40,747 bases of DNA from the NCBI GenBank assembly GCA_019750255.1, contig JAIEOU010000003.1, forward strand, positions 83,350 through 124,096. The letters run 5' to 3'. The DNA is from Patescibacteria group bacterium (GTDB taxonomy: Bacteria > Patescibacteriota > Minisyncoccia > Phycocordibacterales > UBA918). Below the pieces are notes generated by a model, which did no database searches, had not been told where the DNA came from, and saw only the letters and a list, made by a program, of their open reading frames with translations. Numbering within the stretch: position 1 is the first letter of the stretch; every line of letters begins with the position of its first letter. The position numbers and the translations under genes were made by a program. Below are positions 8,556-17,305 of the stretch, in pieces.

Positions 8556-8621
8556 TAGAGAGAATCGAACTCTCGATACCGGCTCCACAAACCGGAGTTT
8601 TACCACTAAACTATAGCCGCC
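8550..8621 (-). tRNA. tRNA-His (anticodon GTG), with encoded G-1
   Basis: Minus strand GGCGGCTATAGTTTAGTGGTAAAACTCCGGTTTGTGGAGCCGGTATCGAGAGTTCGATTCTCTCTAGCCGCC; loop TTGTGGA. Confidence 0.93.
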
Positions 8622-9099
8622 ATAAACCGTTTGTATTCACTTTTATCGTGATGTACAAGGTGGTGGCAATTGTGGCACAACCAAGCCAGATTTTCAATAG
8701 CGTTATTGAAATGGTTCTTGTCAATGTGATGTACTGCTAAAACCCGAAAATCACTACTTCCGCAAAGTCTACAAATCTTTGGATTAGTCTGCCTGGCCAA
8801 AAAACTTCTATAGGCATTGTTACCATTTTTCCAATTAGGATGTTTTTCCATTGAAAATTCTGCATTTCGCCATTTAGTCTGACATGACTTTCCACAAAAG
8901 AATTTCCCGCTCTTTGAACCCCGCAAAGCTTTTCCCTTTTTGTAGGTTTCACTGTTGCAAATAGTACAATTTACGATTTTTCCATCCTTGACGCAGTCAC
9001 CTTACATACACGAGAACAATAAATACCGTAGCCGTTCTTTATCCAAGAGGGCTTTGCGTTGAAAGGATTATGGCACTGTTTGCAAGTAACAGTAGTCAT
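8606..9099 (-). pseudogene. HNH endonuclease, apparently frameshifted (N-terminal zinc finger in another frame)
   Basis: Frame 1: MTTVTCKQCHNPFNAKPSWIKNGYGIYCSRVCK; frame 2: KIVNCTICNSETYKKGKALRGSKSGKFFCGKSCQTKWRN...VLAVHHIDKNHFNNAIENLAWLCHNCHHLVHH. Frames break between about 8973 and 9004. Confidence 0.75.
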
Positions 9100-9238
9100 T
9101 CATAAAATTAAACTAACAAAGAATATTAAGTTATAACCATGCTTTGTGTATACAGCAAGCCCATCTTATTATTTCTCTTTATATAAGCGAGCTATCTGAT
9201 CGAGTGTTCGGAACAGTCTGCGCTATACTATTGTCACT

Positions 9239-9328
9239 ATGGATAAAACGGTACTTACCATCACGCTCTTTTTTACCTTTATGATTGGGGCCGGGGTTGG
9301 CTTCTACCTGATGCGTATCATTTTCTAA
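9239..9328 (+). CDS. Small single-TM protein (29 aa)
   Basis: MDKTVLTITLFFTFMIGAGVGFYLMRIIF; below ORF-track cutoff; TATACT -10-like box just upstream. Confidence 0.45.
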   Translation: MDKTVLTITLFFTFMIGAGVGFYLMRIIF

Positions 9329-9380
9329 TAAATAGCAGGACGTAGCCCTCGGTGATGTGGCGGTGTAGAATGGCGTATAT

Positions 9381-10508
9381 ATGAAGCGCTACGTTTTAGG
9401 GATACTGGCCTTGTTGTGGGTGCTCCCGGGTGTCGGGTTGGCACAAGAGGTACACCAAGAATGGCAAGAAACCGTGCGCGGTGAGGTGCTTGAGGTAACG
9501 GCACAATACGAACGCGACATTATGGGTACGGACGCTACCACCACCGTGCAGGAGCTTCGTGTTCAAATTATGGATGGCGAACGAAGTGGGGAGGTAGTGC
9601 GTCTTGAAAATGACTTGGTGGTACTGGATAAGGGTGATGCTATTTTTGTTGACCGGTTGATATCAATTGATGACACGGAGTACTATTTATTTAAAGATGT
9701 TGAGCGACGGCCGCAACTTATTTACTTGACCGGTTTTTTTGTACTGATGGTACTTCTGTTTGCTGGGTGGCAAGGAGCCCGAGCGTTAATTAGTTTATCG
9801 ATTAGTGTTGGCGCTATACTACTGCTTCTTGTTCCGGCGCTACTCGCGGGCTACTCGCCGGCACTCACTAGTCTTGGGATTGCCGCACTTATACTGGCGG
9901 TAACCTTATTTATTACCCACGGGATTAACGCCCGCTCGGTGATTGCGTTTATAGGGACCCTTTCGGCCGTGGCGGTGACCTGTGCTATTGCTGCCTGGTC
10001 GGTGTCGGCGATGCGACTCACTGGCTTTGCTTCGGACGCGTCGGTGTTTCTTAACTTTTCGACCGGAGGTACGCTCGACTTTACCGGCCTTCTTTTAGGA
10101 AGCATTATTATTGGTCTACTTGGGGTCCTGGATGACGTATCAATCACGCAAGCTTCGGTTGTTCAGGAGCTGCGCGGTGCGAATCAAGAACTTCCTTGGC
10201 TGCAGCTGTATACCCGCGCCATTAGGGTAGGGCGTGACCATGTCGGCTCGCTGGTTAACACGCTTGCTCTCGCGTACGTGGGGGCGGCGCTTCCGCTCGT
10301 GCTCCTGTTTGCGCGGGCTGATTCAGCCCTTGGGCTTACCCTCAATCAGGAAGTGGTGGCGGTTGAGATTGTTCGGATTGTAGTAGGAAGCATTGGACTC
10401 ATTCTCGCGGTACCGCTTACGACCGTGATGGCGGCGTGGTATTTTAAAGATAAAGACGTGGAGCGGGGGAGTGGTCATAGTCATGGACATGCGCACCACC
10501 ATCACTAG
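9381..10508 (+). CDS. YibE/F family multi-pass membrane protein with His-rich C-terminus
   Basis: Long TM-rich core with ITHGINARSVIAFIGTL...GLLGVLDDVSITQASVVQEL; tail GHSHGHAHHHH. Confidence 0.88.
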   Translation: MKRYVLGILALLWVLPGVGLAQEVHQEWQETVRGEVLEVTAQYERDIMGTDATTTVQELRVQIMDGERSGEVVRLENDLVVLDKGDAIFVDRLISIDDTEYYLFKDVERRPQLIYLTGFFVLMVLLFAGWQGARALISLSISVGAILLLLVPALLAGYSPALTSLGIAALILAVTLFITHGINARSVIAFIGTLSAVAVTCAIAAWSVSAMRLTGFASDASVFLNFSTGGTLDFTGLLLGSIIIGLLGVLDDVSITQASVVQELRGANQELPWLQLYTRAIRVGRDHVGSLVNTLALAYVGAALPLVLLFARADSALGLTLNQEVVAVEIVRIVVGSIGLILAVPLTTVMAAWYFKDKDVERGSGHSHGHAHHHH

Positions 10509-10571
10509 AATTAGGTTTTGTTTAGGACGGACCACTGTTCATAATAGAAGTATTAAAAATGTAGGTATTAT

Positions 10572-10958
10572 ATGAAAAACTTCATTCTTGAGTTCAAGCA
10601 GTTTGCCATGCGGGGCAATGTTATCGACCTGGCGGTGGCGGTGGTCATTGGTACGGCTTTTGGGCGCATTACTTCATCGCTTGTCGATAACATCATCATG
10701 CCGTTTTTGGGGATCTTGATGGGCGGAATTAATCTAAGCGATTACTCGTTTACCTTTATACATTCGACCATTACCTACGGTGTTTTTATCCAGTCAGTGA
10801 TTGAATTTATTCTCATCGCTTTTGCGGTGTTTGTCTTTGTAAAGGTGTTGAGTAAGGTGAAGGAGACCTTGATTCGGACTGAAGAAGTCAAGCCAACGCC
10901 ACCGCCAAGTGAAGAAGTGCTACTCTTGCGGGAAATTCGGGATAGTGTAAAGCAATAA
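10572..10958 (+). CDS. mscL: Large-conductance mechanosensitive channel
   Basis: FKQFAMRGNVIDLAVAVVIGTAFGRITSSLVDNIIMPFLGIL. Confidence 0.95.
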   Translation: MKNFILEFKQFAMRGNVIDLAVAVVIGTAFGRITSSLVDNIIMPFLGILMGGINLSDYSFTFIHSTITYGVFIQSVIEFILIAFAVFVFVKVLSKVKETLIRTEEVKPTPPPSEEVLLLREIRDSVKQ

Positions 10959-10979
10959 ACGGGAAGAGGTTTAAGAAAG

Positions 10980-11011
10980 CACTACGACGTCAACGTCGCG
11001 GTGTTTTTTTT
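10980..11011 (+). terminator. Terminator after mscL
   Basis: CACTACGACGT-CA-ACGTCGCGGTG followed by T8. Confidence 0.8.
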
Positions 11012-11077
11012 GTAAACCGGTCCCGAGCCGCACTAGTCAAAGGGTAAAAAAGTTGCTGACTACGACCTGCTCGGTGG

Positions 11078-11086
11078 TTATCCACA
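11078..11086 (+). promoter_or_regulatory. DnaA-box consensus (TTATCCACA) upstream of nrdBA
   Basis: Exact 9-mer in the noncoding leader region. Confidence 0.35.
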
Positions 11087-11427
11087 GAGCACCCACAGTC
11101 CAAGGAATAATAATCCTTATTTGTAGCCATGCAGACGATGTAAAGCCCTATTTTACGAAGTGCCCAACAGCTTCTATGATGAACGCATCACACTCCACTG
11201 TGTGTCGGAGGTTACAGACACGCGCTTAGTCACGTGCCATGCTAGTCACATGGTTTGTCTTTCGCTCCCCTGCAAATCATTTGTAGACATGATCGTCCTA
11301 TGCGCCCTGGCTGCGCGCGTAGACACACCACATACGATCGCGTGTGCACATGATGTTCCCGAAGGGGTCTGACGATAGGCGTGAAGCGCGGGTCTCTGCT
11401 GTCTTTATTATGAATCGGAAAGTACAC

Positions 11428-12741
11428 ATGAAAATTGAACATATTCGAAAGCGAGACGGGTCGATTCAGCCATTCGATATAAATAAGATTGAGAGCGCCA
11501 TCTTCAAAGCGCTAAATGAAACACAAGCCGGCACCCCAAGCGAGGCGGCAATTGTCGCGGCCAAGGTGCACGAAAAGGTGATTGCTATGTGTGTCCAGGC
11601 AGCCACCGCAGAACCCGGCAGTCCGATTGCTCAGAAATGTGTCGACGGCTACCCAGCGGTGGAAGAAATTCAGGACCTCGTAGAAGAAGCACTCATGGAG
11701 ACCGGTTTCTTTGATACGGCCAAGGCCTACATCATCTATCGAAATGAGCGCAAGAAGATGCGTGAGCGTGACATTTTCAAGAAGCGGGTGAACCTAAAGC
11801 CCTACGAATATCCAGAACTTAACGAGTACGTCAGTGCGGTGCGTCACTCCTACTGGGTACATACTGAATTCAACTATACGAGTGACGTGCAAGACTTTCA
11901 TGTAAACGTCACTCCGAAAGAACGGAGCGCGATGAAAAACGCGATGTTGGCAATCGCTCAAATAGAGGTATCGGTAAAGACCTTCTGGGGCAACATCTAC
12001 CAGAAAATGCCAAAGCCAGAAATTGGCTCAGTCGGCTTTACGTTTGCTGACAGTGAGGTGCGCCACATGGACGCGTACGCCCACTTGCTCGAGCTCCTCG
12101 GACTAAACGCTGAGTTTGAAAAAATTAAGGATATCCCGGTTATCCAGGAGCGTATCAACTACCTCGAAAAGACCATCACGCTCGCACGGACTGAAGAGAA
12201 CCGGCAATACATGCATTCGGTGCTGCTTTTTTCGCTCTTTATCGAGCACGTGTCCCTGTTCTCGCAGTTCCTCATAATCATGTCGTTTAACAAGCATCGG
12301 AATCTCTTTAAGGGTATTAGTAACGCGGTAGAAGCCACCTCTAAAGAAGAGCAAATACATGGCATGTTTGGCATTGATGTAATTAACATCATTCGAAAGG
12401 AACACCCAGAATGGTTTGATGATGCCTGCAAGGCAATGATTGTAAAAGCCTGTGAAGAAGCGTACGTCGCCGAAAGTAATATTATTGATTGGATCTACGA
12501 AGCGGGGGAGCTTGATTTCCTGCCGTCACAAAACGTAAAGGAGTTCGTGAAGCATCGCTTCAATAACTCGCTCGCTGCCATTGGTATGCCCCGCATCTTC
12601 GATGTAAGCGAAGCGCTCCTTGAAGAGACGGACTGGTTTGATAATGAGGTTATCGCCACCAAGCATGTCGACTTCTTCCAAAAACGATCTATCAATTACA
12701 ACAAGCGCAGTGCAAGTGTGACCAGTGCCGACCTCTTTTAA
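11428..12741 (+). CDS. nrdB: Ribonucleotide reductase beta (radical-generating) subunit with N-terminal ATP-cone
   Basis: N-terminal ATP-cone MKIEHIRKRDGSIQPFDINKIESAIFKAL...AKAYIIYRNERKKM; R2 ligands in IEVSVKTFWG, SEVRHMDAYAHL, FIEHVSLFSQF, EEQIHGMFGID. Confidence 0.93.
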   Translation: MKIEHIRKRDGSIQPFDINKIESAIFKALNETQAGTPSEAAIVAAKVHEKVIAMCVQAATAEPGSPIAQKCVDGYPAVEEIQDLVEEALMETGFFDTAKAYIIYRNERKKMRERDIFKKRVNLKPYEYPELNEYVSAVRHSYWVHTEFNYTSDVQDFHVNVTPKERSAMKNAMLAIAQIEVSVKTFWGNIYQKMPKPEIGSVGFTFADSEVRHMDAYAHLLELLGLNAEFEKIKDIPVIQERINYLEKTITLARTEENRQYMHSVLLFSLFIEHVSLFSQFLIIMSFNKHRNLFKGISNAVEATSKEEQIHGMFGIDVINIIRKEHPEWFDDACKAMIVKACEEAYVAESNIIDWIYEAGELDFLPSQNVKEFVKHRFNNSLAAIGMPRIFDVSEALLEETDWFDNEVIATKHVDFFQKRSINYNKRSASVTSADLF

Positions 12742-14461
12742 TTACCGTCCTGACATTAACTCTGAATTCCGTATGACTCGAGAACCGTGGTACTGGCTGA
12801 ACGACAACAGTCGCGCTTTCCTAGCGCGAGGCTACCTTGCCCAAGGGCAGACCGCTGAAGAGCGCGTGCGTGTCATTGCCGAAACAGCCGAGAATATTCT
12901 AAAGAAGCCGGGGTTTGCCGATAAGCTTGTTGATTACACCAGTCGCGGCTGGGTATCGTTTGCGTCACCTGTGTGGAGCAACTTTGGTGCGGGTCGGGGG
13001 CTGCCGATTAGTTGCTTTGGTTCATATATCGCCGACGACATGGCCAGTATTTTGTACACCAATGCGGAGGTAGGCATGATGAGTAAGTATGGGGGTGGTA
13101 CCTCAGCCTTTTTTGGTGACCTACGGGCGCGCGGGGCAGGGATCAGTGATATGGGTTCTAGCAATGGTCCGGTTACTTTCATGCAGCTCTTCAATGTGAT
13201 GATGAATGTGGTAAGTCAGGGTTCGGTCAGACGGGGTAATCTGGCTGCCTATCTACCGATTGATCACCCAGATATTCTTGAGTTTCTGGACATTGCGACT
13301 GAAGGGAATCCTATTCAAGGTCTGACACATGCCGTAACTGTTACTGACGCCTGGCTCGAAGAGATGGTAGCCGGAGATGAAGAGAAGCGGGCGGTGTGGG
13401 CACGAGTTATTCAGCGTCGCGGTGAGATGGGCTTCCCATACGTGATGTTTATTGATAACGCGAACAACAATACGGTTGATGTCTACAAGGATAAGGGGCT
13501 TAAGATTGTGGCCTCAAACCTGTGTAGCGAAATCATGCTCCCGAGTACGCGCGACTGGTCGTTTGTGTGTTGTCTCTCGTCCATCAACGTCTTGTTCTAC
13601 GATGACTGGAAGGACACTGACCTGGTCGAAACCATGACTTACTTCCTCGACGCGGTGATTAGTGAGTTCTGTGAAAAGCTCGAGGCGCTTCGCGACCATA
13701 CCGACGCTGATAAGCGCCAGGCCTTTTACTTTATGGAGCGAGCCTATAAGTTCTCTATCGAGAACCGAGCGCTCGGACTTGGGGTGCTTGGTTGGCACTC
13801 ACTCCTTCAGGAAAAGATGCTCGCCTTTGAAAGCGAGGAAGCAGCAGTGCTTAACGTTGAGCTCTTTAAGCTCATCGGTGACCGCGCCAAGGCCGCCAGT
13901 GTCGCGATGGGGAAGGAGTACGGCGAACCAGCGGTACTAAAGGGCTACGGCCGCCGCAATACGACCACCATGGCGATTGCACCAACTACCAGTTCCGCCT
14001 TCATCCTCGGTCAGGTATCACAAGGTATCGAACCAGTGTGGAGTAACTGCTATATCAAAGACGTAGCCAAGCTGAAGGTGACTATTAAAAACCCGTTCCT
14101 TGAGAAGCTGCTTGAGACCAAGGGAATGAATACCAAAGAGGTCTGGGATGGTATCCGCGACAATGACGGATCGGTGCAGCATCTAGACGCCCTTACCGAT
14201 CAAGAGAAAGCGGTGTTCCGGACCTTTGCGGAAATTGACCAGGGTGCCGTGATAGATCAGGCCGCTGACCGGCAGCCGTTTATTGACCAGGGCCAGTCGC
14301 TCAATGTGATGGTGCCGCCAAGTGTTACGGCTAAAGAAATTAATGCCCTCTACATGCGGGCCTGGAAGGGCGGGGTAAAGGCACTCTACTACCAGCACAG
14401 CATGAACGCCGCTCAAGAAATGGTGCGCAAGAAGATCGCGTCAAATGCCAAAGCAGAGTAA
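12725..14461 (+). CDS. nrdA: Ribonucleotide reductase alpha (catalytic) subunit, no ATP-cone
   Basis: PISCFGSYIADDM, GGGTSAFFGDLRARGAGI, SNLCSEIMLPS...VCCLSSIN, TTTMAIAPTTSSAFILG; GTG start overlaps nrdB by 17 nt. Confidence 0.93.
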   Translation: MPTSFNYRPDINSEFRMTREPWYWLNDNSRAFLARGYLAQGQTAEERVRVIAETAENILKKPGFADKLVDYTSRGWVSFASPVWSNFGAGRGLPISCFGSYIADDMASILYTNAEVGMMSKYGGGTSAFFGDLRARGAGISDMGSSNGPVTFMQLFNVMMNVVSQGSVRRGNLAAYLPIDHPDILEFLDIATEGNPIQGLTHAVTVTDAWLEEMVAGDEEKRAVWARVIQRRGEMGFPYVMFIDNANNNTVDVYKDKGLKIVASNLCSEIMLPSTRDWSFVCCLSSINVLFYDDWKDTDLVETMTYFLDAVISEFCEKLEALRDHTDADKRQAFYFMERAYKFSIENRALGLGVLGWHSLLQEKMLAFESEEAAVLNVELFKLIGDRAKAASVAMGKEYGEPAVLKGYGRRNTTTMAIAPTTSSAFILGQVSQGIEPVWSNCYIKDVAKLKVTIKNPFLEKLLETKGMNTKEVWDGIRDNDGSVQHLDALTDQEKAVFRTFAEIDQGAVIDQAADRQPFIDQGQSLNVMVPPSVTAKEINALYMRAWKGGVKALYYQHSMNAAQEMVRKKIASNAKAE

Positions 14462-14549
14462 GTCTTGTACACAAAAACGTCTGGTGGGTGTTGAAAGCTG
14501 AAGTGAAGCGACCGAAGGGTAAGGTATGATGATGATGTCACAGAGTGCT

Positions 14550-14610
14550 AAAAGGCGCTCGGCAGGGACTACGCGTCGCGACCGCGCAGTCCCCGCCGAG
14601 CGCCTTTTTT
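14550..14610 (+). terminator. Long terminator hairpin after nrdBA
   Basis: AAAAGGCGCTCGGC-A-GGGACT...AGTCCC-C-GCCGAGCGCCTTTTTT. Confidence 0.9.
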
Positions 14611-14652
14611 AGTGTCTGGTAAGCGAGTAGGCATATTTGGTACTATAGGACC

Positions 14653-15600
14653 ATGCGCAGTAGCTTCATTATTGTCCTTATCGCCACGATTTTATTTTCA
14701 GGTGCGCACTGGTATATCCGTACTGAGGGCGTGTGCCCAGTGCCGCTTAAGTATCGTCTAGGCTCTTACGATGAACGTTTTTTGCTTTCTCCTGACGAAG
14801 TGAAGCAGGTCATTGGGGAGGCTGAGGTAGCCTGGGAAGAAGCGGTGGGGCGAGAACTATTTATATACGATGAGTCGGCTGATTTTGTCGTTGATTTTGT
14901 GTTTGATGAACGACAGCGTCGCGCCGAAAGTGAGGAGGAGTCACGACAGAGGCTTAATGAGCAGGAAGAGCGTACTAGTGCTACCCGGGCCGCGATCGCT
15001 GCTCTCGAGGCTGATTTTAGCGAGGCGAAAGAGCAATATGAGACGCGGACACGGGTATATGAGCGAGACTTGGGTAGGTATAATGCAGAAATCGAAGCCA
15101 TTAACGCGCGCGGAGGAGCCGATGAAAGAGAGCGAACGGAACTCGCGGCTCGGCAACGCGCCTTTGCCGCCGAAGAGCGAACGCTCGAGTCGATGGCCAA
15201 AAACCTCAACACCCTTATCGAGCAGATCAATGAGCTCGGTAGTGAAGGGAATATGCTTGTCGAACAATACAATGAAGAGGTGGCGGTTTATAACGACCGC
15301 TACGGTGAGGCGGGTGCCTTTACACAGGGCGAATATGCCGATGGTCGAATTACCATCTACAAATATAGTGATACCACCGAGCTGCGACAGGTAATGGCGC
15401 ATGAGTTTGGGCACGCGCTGGGCGCCGACCACGTTGAGGACAACCAAGCGATACTGTACTATTTACTTGAGCAACAACCTGACGAGCTCACGCTAACGCC
15501 TTCTGACGTTAGCGCAGTAGCGCTCGTTTGTGGCGAGGGTGACGAATTCTCGCACCGTTTGCGGCACTTTATACGCACCGCGCTGTCGTTACTAACATAA
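14653..15600 (+). CDS. Matrixin-like (metzincin) zinc metallopeptidase with internal coiled coil
   Basis: N-terminal TM; LKYRLGSYDERFLLSPDEV; long coiled coil; VMAHEFGHALGADHVEDNQAILYYLL (HExxHxxGxxH). Confidence 0.8.
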   Translation: MRSSFIIVLIATILFSGAHWYIRTEGVCPVPLKYRLGSYDERFLLSPDEVKQVIGEAEVAWEEAVGRELFIYDESADFVVDFVFDERQRRAESEEESRQRLNEQEERTSATRAAIAALEADFSEAKEQYETRTRVYERDLGRYNAEIEAINARGGADERERTELAARQRAFAAEERTLESMAKNLNTLIEQINELGSEGNMLVEQYNEEVAVYNDRYGEAGAFTQGEYADGRITIYKYSDTTELRQVMAHEFGHALGADHVEDNQAILYYLLEQQPDELTLTPSDVSAVALVCGEGDEFSHRLRHFIRTALSLLT

Positions 15601-15614
15601 CCATTTCACAGTTT

Positions 15615-16406
15615 ATGAACGAAACATTTTTTAGCAGTCCAATCAATCGAATACTCGGTACTTTGGCGCTTGTCGGTCTGGTTGTCTCATTTGCAGCGTA
15701 CGCGTACTACACACTGAAACAGGCTGAGTACATGTACATGGGTCCGACCACCATCTCGGTAACAGGTGAAGGAGAGGTGCTTGCGGTGCCTGATGTGGGA
15801 CAGTTTAGTTACACTGTGAGCGCGAGCGCTCCTGACGCTACGGCAGCCCAGACTGAGGTGGCTACGAAGGGCAACGCCGTGATTGCCTATTTGAAAGAGC
15901 AAGGAATCGAAGATCGTGATATTAAAACCCAACAGTACTCAATGTACCCAAAGTACCGCTGGGAAGAGCGGCCGTGTGTGTATGGCGTGCCGTGTATGCC
16001 GGGACAGCAGATCGAGGACGGGTTCGAGGTTAGTCAGAGCGTAACCGTAAAAGTGCGCAACCTCGATACTGCCGGTAACCTCATCACTGGAGTTGGAGAA
16101 AAAGGGGCTACTAATCTTTCCGGTCTTACCTTTACTGTTGACGATGAAGAGGCACTGAAGAGCGAAGCGCGCACTCTTGCGATTGCCGATGCGCAAGCTC
16201 AATCAGAACAGCTCGCGAAAGATCTCGGTGTCCGCATTGTCAAAATGAATGGTTACTACGAAGAGGGTCCAATGTCCCCACTCTATGGGTATGGTGGTGA
16301 AATGGACGCCAAAATGCAGTCAGCGATGCCGGCGGTCGCTCCTGAGCTTCCAGCTGGAGAGAGTGCAACCAAAAGCCGCGTGACGGTAACGTACATCGTA
16401 AAGTAG
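15615..16406 (+). CDS. SIMPL (DUF541/YggE-like) domain protein
   Basis: ISVTGEGEVLAVPDVGQFSYTVSASAPDATAAQTEVATKGNAVIAYLKEQGIEDRDIKTQQYSMYPKY. Confidence 0.9.
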   Translation: MNETFFSSPINRILGTLALVGLVVSFAAYAYYTLKQAEYMYMGPTTISVTGEGEVLAVPDVGQFSYTVSASAPDATAAQTEVATKGNAVIAYLKEQGIEDRDIKTQQYSMYPKYRWEERPCVYGVPCMPGQQIEDGFEVSQSVTVKVRNLDTAGNLITGVGEKGATNLSGLTFTVDDEEALKSEARTLAIADAQAQSEQLAKDLGVRIVKMNGYYEEGPMSPLYGYGGEMDAKMQSAMPAVAPELPAGESATKSRVTVTYIVK

Positions 16407-16424
16407 GGAATAGAGGTTGCTATA

Positions 16425-16460
16425 AAAAGCGACCCCGGGCAACAGCCCGGGGTCGCTTTT
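16425..16460 (+). terminator. Terminator after SIMPL gene
   Basis: AAAAGCGACCCCGGGC-AACA-GCCCGGGGTCGCTTTT. Confidence 0.92.
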
Positions 16461-16535
16461 GACATTAACCAAAAAAAGAGTACTATTGTAGTTAATCCGC
16501 CCCCGAGGCGTTTTTATTTTGCTAAACTATTAGGT

Positions 16536-16724
16536 ATGAATGCACTCAGTAAATACTTCCGCGACACCTTTGCCGAAATGCGACAGGTGGCGTGGCCAAC
16601 CCAATCACAGGCCCTCAAGTACACCGCGCTCGTGGTCGCGATTTCAGTATTCGTGGCGCTGTTTGTAGCTGCCTTTGACTACCTCTTTTCGCTTGGGATT
16701 AATGCTATCGTAACCTCTTTCTAA
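16536..16724 (+). CDS. secE: Preprotein translocase subunit SecE
   Basis: 62 aa, KYFRDTFAEMRQVAWPTQSQALKYTALVV, single TM, directly before nusG. Confidence 0.92.
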   Translation: MNALSKYFRDTFAEMRQVAWPTQSQALKYTALVVAISVFVALFVAAFDYLFSLGINAIVTSF

Positions 16725-16728
16725 TTAT

Positions 16729-17274
16729 ATGGCTAAACAAGTTTCAACAGGCGAACGGCACTGGTACGCGATTCACACCTACTCGGGCTATGAGAATGCC
16801 GTAACGCGCAACCTCAAGCAGCGTATCGACTCACTCGGCATGCATGACAAAATTTTCAACGTTGTCGTGCCAACTGAAAAAAAGATTCGGGTAAAGGGTG
16901 GCAAGCGTGTTATGGAAGAGGAGCGTATCTACCCTGGATACGTCCTCGTAGAAATGGTAGTGGATGATGAGTCGTGGTACGTCGTGCGTAACACGCCACG
17001 GGTCACCGGGTTCGTCGGTAGCGGCACCCAACCAGTACCCCTCACACAGGCCGAGTACGACTCGCTCATGAAGCGTATGAGTACTGATACCGTGAAGCAT
17101 AAGGTTGATGTCTCGGAAGGTGACCTTGTGATTATTACCGATGGTCCGTTTAAGGAGCTTGAAGGGAAGGTGGGTGGTGTTGACGAAAAGAGCGGCAAGG
17201 TAAAGGTGCTTGTTGCCATGTTCGGTCGCGAAACTCCGGTTGAACTCGACTTTTTGCAAATTAAGCGGGTTTAA
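16729..17274 (+). CDS. nusG: Transcription termination/antitermination protein NusG
   Basis: HWYAIHTYSGYENAVTRNLKQRI...YPGYVLVEM...VTGFVGSGTQPVPL; KOW GDLVIITDGPFKELEGKV. Confidence 0.97.
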   Translation: MAKQVSTGERHWYAIHTYSGYENAVTRNLKQRIDSLGMHDKIFNVVVPTEKKIRVKGGKRVMEEERIYPGYVLVEMVVDDESWYVVRNTPRVTGFVGSGTQPVPLTQAEYDSLMKRMSTDTVKHKVDVSEGDLVIITDGPFKELEGKVGGVDEKSGKVKVLVAMFGRETPVELDFLQIKRV

Positions 17275-17305
17275 GGAGGCCGTAGGCCGACTATAAACCG
17301 CTTAT

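Noticed and set aside
11160-11442. Short ORFs 11160-11372 (+) and 11242-11442 (-) upstream of nrdB
   Set aside because: No family, no good RBS; more likely the noncoding leader region.
14766-15447. 168-aa minus-strand and 174-aa plus-strand ORFs inside the matrixin-like gene
   Set aside because: Other frames of a repetitive coiled-coil coding region (Ser/Arg-rich translation).
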